The translations under genes were made by a program, and so were the position numbers. 64,000 nucleotides of DNA, from the NCBI RefSeq assembly GCF_000473045.1, contig NZ_AXAY01000034.1, positions 1 to 64,000 on the forward strand, in the 5' to 3' direction. Shown one piece after another: positions 39,136 through 47,382 of the stretch (its first letter is position 1; each line of letters starts with the position of its first letter). The notes under the pieces were generated by a model. That model saw nothing but the letters and a program-made list of their open reading frames with translations, was not told the origin of the DNA and ran no database searches. Source of the DNA: Bradyrhizobium sp. WSM3983. GTDB lineage: Bacteria > Pseudomonadota > Alphaproteobacteria > Rhizobiales > Xanthobacteraceae.

Positions 39136-39201
39136 AGTTGCTGGGTACCCGATGCCCCGCTTTGCGGGGCATGACGGCGGAGCCAAAGGCAAAAGCGCGG
39201 G

Positions 39202-39771
39202 TTACACCCGCGCGCGGCCGCTCGCCTTGGCAACGGCATGACCGTTGAGCTTCTTCTTTTTGGCAGCCTTTGCGCCCTTGGCGCCCGCCTTCTGCGCCTT
39301 GCGCTCCGCGCGCGCCTTCACCTTGGCGCGTTCGGCGCGGGCCTCGGCGCGCTGCTTCTTGCGCTTGGCTTCACAGGAGGGGCACTTGCAGCCGATCGGC
39401 TTCAGATAGGCTTTGAAGTAGTCGGTGCCATAATCGTAGTTGATCTCGTCGCCTGGCTCGATGTTCTTGATGGCGCGGATGAACACCTTGCGCTCGCGCG
39501 GACGCACGTCGGATTCCGCGTTGGGCCGGCAGGAATGGTTGATGTAGCGGGCCACGTTCTTGCGCACCGAGCCGTCGATGGTCCAGCGGCCGTTGAGCTC
39601 GAACAGATATTTGTTCTCGATGTCGTCCTGCTCAGGAATGCGGCAGTCCAGGATCGGTCCAAAATAACGGATGATCCGGGTGCCCTTCTTGATCGGCATG
39701 GTGGCGAAGAGGCCAAGTCCGGTCTTGGAACGGCCGACGCGATAGGATTTGCTGGAAGCGATGACTGGCAT
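39202..39771 (-). CDS. SET-domain protein
   Basis: A 189-residue protein. Residues 8-120 form a SET domain with the S-adenosylmethionine/active-site motifs NHSCRPN (78-84) and GDEINYDYG (107-115), followed by a post-SET zinc cluster start CKCPSC (128-133). The last 55 residues are Lys/Ala/Arg-rich, resembling a histone-H1-like tail. It should methylate lysines of a protein, possibly its own tail or a DNA-bound protein; the target is unknown. The ATG at 39771 gives MPVIASSKSYRVG. Confidence 0.88.
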   Translation of the reverse strand: MPVIASSKSYRVGRSKTGLGLFATMPIKKGTRIIRYFGPILDCRIPEQDDIENKYLFELNGRWTIDGSVRKNVARYINHSCRPNAESDVRPRERKVFIRAIKNIEPGDEINYDYGTDYFKAYLKPIGCKCPSCEAKRKKQRAEARAERAKVKARAERKAQKAGAKGAKAAKKKKLNGHAVAKASGRARV

Positions 39772-39980
39772 GATCAAGTGTAACGAGGACGCGAACCGGG
39801 CTACATGAGCCCAAGCGAAGCCGCTCTTCTAGAACGATTCCGCGCCGATGTCAGGTCTATCCAGACCGTGTTTGAACCTTGCCCACAGTGAAGATGTGCA
39901 AAGCCACGAGTTCCACGGAGGCGTCAACGCCAGAGCACGGTAAAGGTTGCGGACGTTTCGTTCAGGTGCTTGCCGCTCGT

Positions 39981-40706
39981 TCAGGTGCTTGGCGGTTTTC
40001 CCGCCACTGTCGACTTCAGGATCGCTTCCAGAAGCTGCTCGGCCGTCGTGCCATCAGGCAGCCGTTCCAGAATATCCTCGAGCCGCCCGTCGAGCAGCAG
40101 CATGGTGAAGCCGTGCACCATCGACCACGCCCGTGCGATCGCAGCGCCCTGCTCGATGGTCAGCGTGTTGCCGCTGATCGGCTCCTGCCGCATCGCGCCG
40201 ATGGCGTTGGCAAGTCCGGCAAACGAGGATTCCGCGGCCTCGTGCAGCGAGGGCCTGGAATAGTCCAGCCGCTCGGTGCGGAACATCAGGCCGTACATGC
40301 CGGGATGGGCCTGGGCATAGGCGACGTAAGCTTTGGGCCGCGCCAGCGCCCGTTCCAGCGGCGAGGTGACCGCGTCGCATGCGGACGCCATCGCGGCGTT
40401 GAACTGGCGGAAACCGATCGCGGCGAGCTCGCTGACGAGCCCGGTGAGATCGCCGAAATGATGGGTCGGGGCCGCATGCGAGACGCCAGCCTCGCGCGCC
40501 ACCGCGCGCAGCGTCAGGCCGGCGAGCCCGTCGCGCTCCAGTACCCGTTCGGCCGCCTGCAGCAGCGCCTCGCGCAAGGCGCCGTGGTGATAGGGCGTCT
40601 CGGTCTTCGCGCTCGCCGGACCGCGCGCCGGGCGAGATGCCGGCAGTGTCTTCTTCGGGGGGCGCGAGAGGCGCGCCGTTTCGTTCCTGGTGTCGGTCTT
40701 GCCCAT
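39981..40706 (-). CDS. TetR-family regulator
   Basis: A 241-residue regulator. The HTH lies at about 45-95 (LREALLQAAERVLERDGLAG, LTLRAVAREAGVSHAAPTHHF). A C-terminal ligand domain follows (PKAYVAYAQAHPGMYGLMFRTERLD, WSMVHGFTMLLLDGRL). The N-terminus is long and basic. It is divergent from a carotenoid-oxygenase gene; the intergenic region contains two matching operators. Repressor function and ligand are inferred. Confidence 0.9.
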   Translation of the reverse strand: MGKTDTRNETARLSRPPKKTLPASRPARGPASAKTETPYHHGALREALLQAAERVLERDGLAGLTLRAVAREAGVSHAAPTHHFGDLTGLVSELAAIGFRQFNAAMASACDAVTSPLERALARPKAYVAYAQAHPGMYGLMFRTERLDYSRPSLHEAAESSFAGLANAIGAMRQEPISGNTLTIEQGAAIARAWSMVHGFTMLLLDGRLEDILERLPDGTTAEQLLEAILKSTVAGKPPST

Positions 40707-40725
40707 TTACAAGCTATATGCCGCA

Positions 40726-40797
40726 ATATTGACAGTGTAAAGATTTCACTTGACGGAAGCCGTGCTTGGCTCTATCTCATCTTTACGATGTAAAGAT
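40726..40797 (+). promoter_or_regulatory. Promoter with two TetR-type operators (carotenoid-oxygenase gene)
   Basis: Operator one is ATATTGACAGTGTAAAGAT (40726-40744) and operator two is ATCTTTACGATGTAAAGAT (40779-40797, perfect 8-bp arms with a 3-nt centre). Between them lie a -35 box CTTGAC (40749-40754), a 17-nt spacer and a -10 box CTATCT (40772-40777). The same design recurs at 42815-42885. Confidence 0.78.
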
Positions 40798-40812
40798 AAG
40801 GAGGGATGCGCC

Positions 40813-42210
40813 GTGCAGCAGCATGCGACCGCCGAGCGCCGCAATAATATCGCACCGATTCCGTTCGAGGCAGACGCGCCTGTCCTCAAGATCGTCGGCG
40901 AATTGCCGCGCGAGCTGAACGGCACGCTCTATCGCAACGGCCCCAATCCGCAGTTCGAATCCCCAGGCGCGCACTGGTTCGTCGGCGACGGCATGCTGCA
41001 CGCCTTTCATCTTGAGGAGGGGCGCGCTTCCTACCGCAACCGTTGGGTCCGCACGCCGAAATGGCTGGCCGAGCACGATGCCGGCCGCGCACTGTTCGGC
41101 GGCTTCGGCCGCAAGCTGCCGGATGCGCCCGCCAACCTCACCGACGGCGGCGTCGCCAACACCAACATCGTCTTCCATGCCGGCAAGCTGCTCGCGCTGG
41201 AAGAGGGACATCTGCCGACCGAAATCGAGCCGGGCACGCTCGCGACCCGCGGCTATTGCAACTATCAGGGCCGCGTCGCCGGCAGCTTCACCGCACATCC
41301 GAAGATCGATCCCGTCACGGGCGATCTGGTGTTTTTCGGCTACAATGCGGCGGGACCGCTGACATCTGCCCTCTCCTACGGATCGATCGACGCGTCCGGA
41401 AAAGCCACGCGCTTCGAGCGCTTCGAGGCGCCCTATGCCAGCATGGTGCACGACTTCATCGTCACCGAGAACCATGTGCTGTTTCCGATCCTCCCCATTA
41501 CAGGCAGCATGAATCGCGCGATGAAGGGCAAGCCGCCCTATGCATGGGAGCCCGAGAAAGGCGCCTATGTCGGCGTGATGAAACGGAACGGATCGAGCAA
41601 GGACATCGTCTGGTTCCGCGGCGAGACCTGCTATGTCTTCCACGTCATGAATGCCTGGGAGGACGGCGAGCGGATCATCGCCGACGTCATGCAGTTCGAG
41701 GAAGCGCCGCTGTTTCCGCATCCCGACGGCCGGCCGACGAATCCCGAGAAATCGTTTGCGCGCCATTGCCGTTGGACCTTCGATCTCGCCGGCAACACCG
41801 ACAGTTTCCAGCAAACATATTTGGACGATCTCACCGGGGAATTCCCGCGGGTCGACGACCGCCGTGCCGGCTTGAAAAGCCGTCACGGCTGGTACGCCTG
41901 CGCCAATCCGAAGGCGCCGATGTTCGGCGCGCTGTCCGGCATCGTCCATGTCGACGGCATGGGCAAGCGCCTCGGCCAGTATCTGCTGCCAACGGGCGAC
42001 ACTATCTCCGAGCCTGTCTTCGTCGAGCGATCGAAGGAGGCGCCCGAAGGTGACGGCTGGCTGCTGGCGGTGATCTGGCGCGCGCGGGAAAACCGCAGCG
42101 ACCTCGCCGTGTTCAACGCCACCGACATCGAGGCCGGCCCCGCCGCGCTGGTCCAGCTCGGCCATCGCGTGCCCGACGGCTTTCACGGCAATTGGGTGGG
42201 AGCGCAGTAG
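40813..42210 (+). CDS. Carotenoid cleavage oxygenase
   Basis: A 465-residue iron enzyme of the RPE65/carotenoid-oxygenase family, which cleaves carotenoids, apocarotenoids or stilbenes with O2. Candidate iron histidines are in FTAHPKIDP, MVHDFIVTENH, FHVMNAWED and the C-terminal GFHGNWVGAQ. The early GTLYRNGPNPQFE and HWFVGDGMLHAF are family hallmarks. A GTG at 40813 is preceded by AAGGAGGG. Full length. It is controlled by the promoter described at 40726-40797. Confidence 0.92.
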   Translation: MQQHATAERRNNIAPIPFEADAPVLKIVGELPRELNGTLYRNGPNPQFESPGAHWFVGDGMLHAFHLEEGRASYRNRWVRTPKWLAEHDAGRALFGGFGRKLPDAPANLTDGGVANTNIVFHAGKLLALEEGHLPTEIEPGTLATRGYCNYQGRVAGSFTAHPKIDPVTGDLVFFGYNAAGPLTSALSYGSIDASGKATRFERFEAPYASMVHDFIVTENHVLFPILPITGSMNRAMKGKPPYAWEPEKGAYVGVMKRNGSSKDIVWFRGETCYVFHVMNAWEDGERIIADVMQFEEAPLFPHPDGRPTNPEKSFARHCRWTFDLAGNTDSFQQTYLDDLTGEFPRVDDRRAGLKSRHGWYACANPKAPMFGALSGIVHVDGMGKRLGQYLLPTGDTISEPVFVERSKEAPEGDGWLLAVIWRARENRSDLAVFNATDIEAGPAALVQLGHRVPDGFHGNWVGAQ

Positions 42211-42221
42211 CTTCCTGTCCT

Positions 42222-42328
42222 TGTCATTTCCGGGGCGCGCCACTTGGCGCGAGCCCGGAATCTATCGAGCCGCAGAGACCGTCTCACGATGGATTCCGGG
42301 TTCGCACTGACGTGCGCCCCGGAATGAC
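42222..42328. repeat. Palindromic repeat, CCCGGAATCCAT family, copy 1
   Basis: TGTCATTTCCGGGGCGCGCC at the left is mirrored by GTGCGCCCCGGAATGAC at the right, with inner pairs GAGCCCGGAATCTATCG and GATGGATTCCGGGTTCGC. A second copy lies at 56083-56185. Confidence 0.85.
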
Positions 42329-42346
42329 GGCAAGAGGAGACTTCGC

Positions 42347-42829
42347 ATGCACGTCCCCACGATCACGGCGAACTATCTCGCCATCCTCGCGCTGATCTAC
42401 GCTGCGCTTGCGCTGCAAGTCATCCGGCTGCGGCGGAGCAGCGGGGCCCCGTTCAACGACGGCGGCAACGAAGGCCTGCGTAGCGCGATCCGCGCCCATG
42501 GCAATTTCATGGAATACGTCCCCATCATCGCGCTGATGGTGGCGTTTCTCGAAATGTCCGGCGCGTCGCCATTGCGCATTCATCTGCTGATGGGCGCGCT
42601 CGTGCTGTCGCGGCTGCTGCATCCGCTCGGCATGTACGCGACGCCCGGCTCGCTGCGGTTCGTGATCTGCCGCGGCGGCAGCATCTTCCTGACCATCGGC
42701 CTTCTGATCTCTTGCGCGCTGACCATCCTGTCGCGCCTGCCCTGGGCCGCCGTCGTCGACGAGTTGGCAGATCAAGCCATTGCGACAATTGAGTTTTTAC
42801 AGGTCATTCACGTAATTTTGACACTGTAA
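42347..42829 (+). CDS. MAPEG-family membrane protein
   Basis: A 160-residue four-helix inner-membrane protein. MAPEG signatures are LALIYAALALQVIRLRRSSG, the loop EGLRSAIRAHGNFMEYVPI and the C-terminal RLLHPLGMYATPG. It may have glutathione-related activity; the small MAPEG proteins of bacteria are mostly uncharacterised. It sits downstream of the carotenoid-oxygenase gene behind a palindromic repeat, and its end abuts the next regulated promoter. Confidence 0.85.
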   Translation: MHVPTITANYLAILALIYAALALQVIRLRRSSGAPFNDGGNEGLRSAIRAHGNFMEYVPIIALMVAFLEMSGASPLRIHLLMGALVLSRLLHPLGMYATPGSLRFVICRGGSIFLTIGLLISCALTILSRLPWAAVVDELADQAIATIEFLQVIHVILTL

Positions 42830-42885
42830 AGATTTCGCTTGACCCGGCGCCGACCCCGAACTATCAATCTTGACATCGTAAAGAT
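42815..42885 (+). promoter_or_regulatory. Second promoter with two TetR-type operators
   Basis: Operators ATTTTGACACTGTAAAGAT (42815-42833) and ATCTTGACATCGTAAAGAT (42867-42885) flank a -35 box CTTGAC (42838-42843), a 17-nt spacer and a -10 box CTATCA (42861-42866). Arm sequences, order and spacing match the promoter at 40726-40797. The left operator overlaps the end of the MAPEG gene. Confidence 0.75.
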
Positions 42886-42904
42886 TGGTTCGAGCGAGGC
42901 GACC

Positions 42905-43480
42905 ATGACGATCTTCCTGATCCTTGCCCCCTACGGCGTCTACACCTTCCTGATGTTCATGACCTCGGCCACGATCAGCGTGTTCGCGGCCTGCGCCATC
43001 TGCCTCGTCACGATCGCGATCGATGTTGCTTGCGGTCGCTCGGTGAAGATCCTGGCCACGGGCTCGGCGATCCTGTTCGCAGGCATCGGCCTCTACCTTG
43101 CGCTGCGCGACCCCTCGCTCAGCGCGCTCGGCGTCAAGCTCTCGGTCGATATCGGCATCTTCATCATCTCGCTCGGCTCGATGCTGGCGCGCCGGCCCTT
43201 CACGCTGCAATACGCGATCGAATCCGTCCCGGCCGAGACCGCGGGCATGCCCGGCTTCCTCACCGCCAATTACATCATCACCGCCGCATGGACAGTGGCC
43301 GCTCTGCTGATGATGGCCGCCAACATCGTGCTGCTCTACTTCCCGGGCCTGCCGGTCTGGCTGGGCCTCGCGGTCGCCTTCGCCGCCCGCAACAGCGCGA
43401 TCTATTTCACCAAATGGTATCCTGAATATCGCCAGATCAAGTATGGTGCGCCGGCTGGCGCGCTGCCCAAAGCCCAGTGA
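42905..43480 (+). CDS. Polytopic membrane protein of the TetR-controlled operon
   Basis: A 191-residue protein with about six hydrophobic segments (LILAPYGVYTFLMFMTSATI, VFAACAICLVTIAIDVAC, ILATGSAILFAGIGLYLAL, VDIGIFIISLGSMLA, ANYIITAAWTVAALLMMAANIVLLYF). A charged loop holds ARRPFTLQYAIESVPAE. The family was not recognised. It lies 20 nt downstream of a promoter with two TetR-type operators and 13 nt before a second membrane-protein gene. Confidence 0.8.
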   Translation: MTIFLILAPYGVYTFLMFMTSATISVFAACAICLVTIAIDVACGRSVKILATGSAILFAGIGLYLALRDPSLSALGVKLSVDIGIFIISLGSMLARRPFTLQYAIESVPAETAGMPGFLTANYIITAAWTVAALLMMAANIVLLYFPGLPVWLGLAVAFAARNSAIYFTKWYPEYRQIKYGAPAGALPKAQ

Positions 43481-43493
43481 GACAGGACCGACA

Positions 43494-44048
43494 ATGAAGG
43501 ACGTATTCGCCCGCCTCGTCTCCGACTTCCTGTCTGCCATCGTCTTCCTGGTGATCTATCTCGTCACCGACAACGTCATCCTGGCGACGTCGGTGGCGAT
43601 TGCCGGCGCGATCGCGCAGGTGATCTATGCCCGCGTCAAGGGGCGCGAGCTCGGCTACATGACCTATGCCAGCGTCGCGCTCGTCATCGTTCTCGGCACT
43701 GTCACGCTGCTGACCAACGATCCCCGCTTCATGCTGGCCAAGCCTGCGGTCGCGCATTTCGCGATCGGCGCGATCATGCTCAAGCGCGGCTGGATGCTGC
43801 GCTACATGCCGCCGCTCGTGGTCGAGACCGCGCCTGAATACGTCACCGCTGCCGGCTATGCCTGGGCCGCGCTGATGTTCGTTCTCGGAGCCGGCACCAT
43901 TGCGGTCGCCGCCACCGGCGATCTGAAGCTGTGGGCGTTCTACATCTCGGCGGTTGCGGGCGGCGCCAAGGCCCTCGCCTTTGCCGTGCAGTACGTGGTG
44001 TTCAGGCTCGTCGTCACCAGCCGCCGGCGCGCCGCCGCCCGCGCCTGA
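43494..44048 (+). CDS. YciB/IspZ-like membrane protein
   Basis: A 184-residue protein with about five membrane helices. LVSDFLSAIVFLVIYLVTDN, ATSVAIAGAIAQVIYARVKGREL, MTYASVALVIVLGTVTLLTNDPRFMLAKP and VAHFAIGAIMLKRGWMLRYMPP resemble the YciB (septation protein A) family, which acts in cell-envelope synthesis. Here it is a paralogue or distant member, since it sits in a regulated operon with another membrane protein. Confidence 0.7.
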   Translation: MKDVFARLVSDFLSAIVFLVIYLVTDNVILATSVAIAGAIAQVIYARVKGRELGYMTYASVALVIVLGTVTLLTNDPRFMLAKPAVAHFAIGAIMLKRGWMLRYMPPLVVETAPEYVTAAGYAWAALMFVLGAGTIAVAATGDLKLWAFYISAVAGGAKALAFAVQYVVFRLVVTSRRRAAARA

Positions 44049-44157
44049 ATGCCGCCCGAGGGGGCGTTAGGCAGCGGCTTCAAGTTGCGCTATAGGCTCG
44101 GCCCAGGACGGGTTGCGGATCATCGCAGCCCGCCGGGACATTGTTCGGGAGACGCGA

Positions 44158-44454
44158 ATGGCCGTGGACGGCAACTGGAATCTGACCATGACGACCCCGA
44201 TGGGCGAGCGCCAGGCGACGCTGAGCTTGAAGGAAGCGGGCGGCGCGCTCACGGGCACCCAGGGCGCTGACGGCAATACCGCCGAGATTTTCGACGGCAC
44301 CGTCAGCGGCGACGCCGTCAACTGGAAGGTCTCGATCACCAATCCGATGCCGTTGACGCTCGAGTTCATCGGAACGGTTTCCGGCGACAGCATGAGCGGC
44401 GAGATGGGCATCGGCCCGATGGGCAGCTTCCCGTTCACGGGGGCAAGGGCTTGA
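44158..44454 (+). CDS. Small beta-rich hypothetical protein
   Basis: A 98-residue protein starting MAVDGNWNLTMTTPMGERQA, with a regular pattern of short strands (ATLSLKEAGGALTGTQGADG, TVSGDAVNWKVSITNP, LEFIGTVSGDSMSGEMGIGP). It reads as a compact beta-barrel or sheet. The start at 44158 gives the shortest sensible N-terminus; an upstream in-frame codon at 44113 exists. Function unknown. Confidence 0.65.
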   Translation: MAVDGNWNLTMTTPMGERQATLSLKEAGGALTGTQGADGNTAEIFDGTVSGDAVNWKVSITNPMPLTLEFIGTVSGDSMSGEMGIGPMGSFPFTGARA

Positions 44455-44467
44455 GCGCGTCTCTCTT

Positions 44468-44579
44468 GTCCCGGACGCGGTGCAGCATGTAACGCTGCTC
44501 CGCAAAGCCGGGACCCATGCCGCCACAATGGACCCCGAATCAGCAGCGCAGCATTTCATGCTGCGCGGCGTCCGGGGAA
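44468..44579. repeat. Palindromic repeat, GTCCCGGACGCG family
   Basis: TTGTCCCGGACGCGGTGCAG at the left is mirrored by GCTGCGCGGCGTCCGGGGAA at the right, with inner GCAGCATGTAACGCTGC and GCAGCGCAGCATTTCATGCTGC. It lies between the convergent 44158 gene and fumarase. Confidence 0.7.
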
Positions 44580-44586
44580 AGTAGCC

Positions 44587-46257
44587 TCAGCCCAGATTCA
44601 ACTCCTTGAAGAAGTCATTCCCCTTGTCATCGATGATGATGAAAGCCGGGAAGTCGACGACTTCGATGCGCCAGATCGCTTCCATGCCGAGCTCGGGATA
44701 TTCGAGCACCTCGACCTTCTTGATGCAGTGCTCGGCGAGGTTCGCAGCCGCACCGCCGATCGAGCCGAGATAGAAGCCGCCATATTTCTTGCAAGCCTCG
44801 CGCACCGCAGGCGCACGGTTGCCCTTCGCCACCATCACCATCGAGCCGCCTGCGGCCTGGAACTGGTCGACGAAGGAATCCATGCGGCCCGCCGTGGTCG
44901 GGCCGAACGCACCGGAGGCGTAGCCTTCGGGCGTCTTGGCCGGGCCGGCGTAATAGACCGGATGGTTCTTGAAATAGTCCGGCAGCGGCTCGCCCTTCTC
45001 CAACCGTTCGCGCAACTTGGCATGCGCGCTATCGCGCGCGACGATCATGGTGCCGGTCATCGAGACCCGCGTCTTGATCGGGCTCTTCGAGAATGTCGCC
45101 AGAATGTCCTTCATCGGCTGGTTGAGGTCGATCTTGACGACCTCGCCACCGAGCGACTGCTCGACCTGCGGCAGATATTGCGCCGGGTTATGCTCGAGCT
45201 CCTCGAGATAGACGCCATCCCTGGTGATCTTGCCGAGCACCTGGCGGTCGGCCGAGCAGGACACGCCGAGCCCGATCGGCAGCGAAGCACCGTGACGCGG
45301 CATGCGGATCACGCGCACGTCGTGGCAGAAATACTTTCCGCCGAACTGCGCGCCGACGCCCAGGCTTTGCGTCATCTTGTGGATTTCCTTCTCCATCTCG
45401 ACGTCGCGGAAGGCGTTGCCGTCGGGCGAGCCGTGGGTCGGCAGCGCATCGAGATAACGGGCCGACGCCAGCTTCACCGTCTTCATGCAGAGTTCGGCCG
45501 AGGTGCCGCCGATGACGATGGCAAGGTGATAGGGCGGGCACGCCGCGGTGCCGAGCGTCAGGATCTTCTCTTTCAGGAAGGCGAGCAGCCGGTCCTTGGT
45601 CAGCACCGAGGGCGTGGCCTGAAACAGGAAGCTCTTGTTGGCGGAGCCGCCGCCCTTCGCCATGAACATGAACTTGTAGGCCGAATCTACGTCTGAAGAG
45701 CCGCCCTCGGCGTAGATCTCGCACTGCGCCGGCATGTTGTTGGCGGTGTTCTTCTCCTCGTACATCGAGAGCGGAGCGACCTGCGAGTAGCGCAGATTGC
45801 GGCGGAGATAAGCGTCGCGCGCGCCTTCCGACAGCGCCGCTTCGTCGTCACCATCAGTGATGACGTTGCAGCCCTTCTTGCCCATGATAATGGCGGTGCC
45901 GGTGTCCTGGCACATCGGCAGCACGCCGCCGGCGGCGATGTTGGCGTTCTTCAAAAAGTCCAGCGCCACGAACTTGTCGTTCGGGCTCGCCTCGCCGTCC
46001 TCCAGGATCGCGCGGAGCTGCTTCAAATGACCGGGGCGCAGATAATGGTTGATGTCGCCGAAAGCCGCTTCCGACAGCGCCCGCAGCGCCTCGCGCGACA
46101 CCACCAGCATGTCCTTGCCCAGGACCTTCTCGACCCTGATCCCTTCCGCCGTGATCTTCTTGTAGGGCGTCTCGTCCTTCCCCAGCGGGAACAGCGGCGT
46201 GTGCTTGTACGGGGGGACGGGCTGGGACTGATCGGGAAAGGCGGTGGGAGCGTTCAT
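44587..46257 (-). CDS. fumA: Class I fumarate hydratase (4Fe-4S)
   Basis: A 556-residue iron-sulfur fumarase of the TCA cycle. The N-terminal part has LRPGHLKQLRAILEDGEASPNDKFVALDFLKNANIAAGGVLPMCQDTGTA, in which the Cys binds the cluster; further cluster cysteines are in QCEIYAEGG and CSADRQVLGK. The C-terminal beta domain holds AGPAKTPEGYASGAFGPTTAGRMD and ends with IDDKGNDFFKELNLG. Full length. Monocistronic; promoter in the gap before 46504. Confidence 0.96.
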   Translation of the reverse strand: MNAPTAFPDQSQPVPPYKHTPLFPLGKDETPYKKITAEGIRVEKVLGKDMLVVSREALRALSEAAFGDINHYLRPGHLKQLRAILEDGEASPNDKFVALDFLKNANIAAGGVLPMCQDTGTAIIMGKKGCNVITDGDDEAALSEGARDAYLRRNLRYSQVAPLSMYEEKNTANNMPAQCEIYAEGGSSDVDSAYKFMFMAKGGGSANKSFLFQATPSVLTKDRLLAFLKEKILTLGTAACPPYHLAIVIGGTSAELCMKTVKLASARYLDALPTHGSPDGNAFRDVEMEKEIHKMTQSLGVGAQFGGKYFCHDVRVIRMPRHGASLPIGLGVSCSADRQVLGKITRDGVYLEELEHNPAQYLPQVEQSLGGEVVKIDLNQPMKDILATFSKSPIKTRVSMTGTMIVARDSAHAKLRERLEKGEPLPDYFKNHPVYYAGPAKTPEGYASGAFGPTTAGRMDSFVDQFQAAGGSMVMVAKGNRAPAVREACKKYGGFYLGSIGGAAANLAEHCIKKVEVLEYPELGMEAIWRIEVVDFPAFIIIDDKGNDFFKELNLG

Positions 46258-46503
46258 GGAGCGAATCTCGGGTTCTGGAGCCCTCGCGGGCCTCTAAGCA
46301 TAGAAGCGTTCTAAGCTTTTTTGCCGCAAAGGGAAGGCGCTCTGGCGCGGCCGAGGCATCCCGATTCGGCACCATGGCGGCCATTTTGCGGTCCCCTCCT
46401 TCGATCAGCGGGTGGTCGTGGTCGTGACCAATCAAGCGGGGTTGCACCCCTTGCACTTCGCGCGCGGCGACGGTTGAATGCGCGCCGTAAGGGGCTTTTC
46501 ATC

Positions 46504-46983
46504 ATGATTTTCAAACTGGACGTTCGCGGCGCGATGTTGGTCGCCGTCGCAATCATCGGCCTTGTGACCCTCGCCGCGCCGGCGCGCGCCGACCAATGTG
46601 ACGACATCGCAAAGCAGCTCGCCGGCGGCATCGACGGGCTGAAGGTCAACTTCAAGGCCGCCAACATCATCTACCTGACCCACCCCGCGGCAAAGGAGCT
46701 GTCGCTTGGCTGCCGCGCCCAGGGACAGACCTATTCCAACGAGCTCTATGCCAAGGGCGACCGCAAGCCGACGCCGCAGTTCTATGATCTGGTCGCCTCC
46801 GCAGCTGCGATCACCTTCACGGTGACGAAGGACGACACCACGACCGGCGCGACGCGCTGCCTCAAGCGCATGGGCCTCTTGCGTGGCGACAAGGTGACGA
46901 TGCGCTACAAGCGCCTCAACATGGAATGCACGCGCACCAAGACCGACGCGTCGATCGCGATCACGCGGCCGAAGGACGAGTAG
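46504..46983 (+). CDS. Secreted hypothetical protein
   Basis: A 159-residue exported protein: MIFKLDVRGAMLVAVAIIGL and following LVTLAAPARA form the signal, with cleavage before DQCDDIAKQ. The mature part has four cysteines (QCDD, GCRAQG, RCLKRM, ECTRT), likely two disulfides. No family recognised. Probably periplasmic. Confidence 0.7.
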   Translation: MIFKLDVRGAMLVAVAIIGLVTLAAPARADQCDDIAKQLAGGIDGLKVNFKAANIIYLTHPAAKELSLGCRAQGQTYSNELYAKGDRKPTPQFYDLVASAAAITFTVTKDDTTTGATRCLKRMGLLRGDKVTMRYKRLNMECTRTKTDASIAITRPKDE

Positions 46984-47092
46984 GCCACACACGAGGAAGA
47001 AGTCAGATCCCTCGCATTTTAGCGATTGGCTTGACGGAAGTTTCGTCCCCTCCGGGGCAGGGTCAATTGTTTCAATCTGTGAGGATTTGTGG

Positions 47093-47266
47093 ATGAGCGT
47101 TTCCAGCGTTGCGCCGCCGCCTGTCACGATCGTAGTCCCGAGCTACGACACGACCAAGCAGCCGGACGACCAGACCAAGACCAAGGACAACGACCCGACC
47201 TATCAGCCGACGCCGCCTGCGCCTCTACCGCCGGGCCAGGGCACGCGGATCGATCAGTTCGCCTGA
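47093..47266 (+). CDS. Small proline-rich protein
   Basis: A 57-residue ORF: MSVSSVAPPPVTIVVPSYDT, then TKQPDDQTKTKDNDPTYQP, a Pro-rich stretch and the C-terminal GTRIDQFA. TGAGGATTTGTGG precedes the ATG and a terminator follows 20 nt after the stop, so it looks like a complete transcription unit. It is probably disordered. Function unknown. Confidence 0.65.
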   Translation: MSVSSVAPPPVTIVVPSYDTTKQPDDQTKTKDNDPTYQPTPPAPLPPGQGTRIDQFA

Positions 47267-47286
47267 TCCGGCTTGCCTGCGATGGA

Positions 47287-47316
47287 TCGCCCGGTCCGGT
47301 TGACCGGGCCTTTCGC
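47287..47316 (+). terminator. Rho-independent terminator
   Basis: GCCCGGTC and GACCGGGC form a stem with a short loop, followed by CTTTCG. It closes the small proline-rich gene's transcript. Confidence 0.75.
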
Positions 47317-47382
47317 GCGTCCGGCCGCATCTTCGCCGGATAGCGGGACCATTATCGTGCGCGGCTACTCAGGGAGCTGTGC

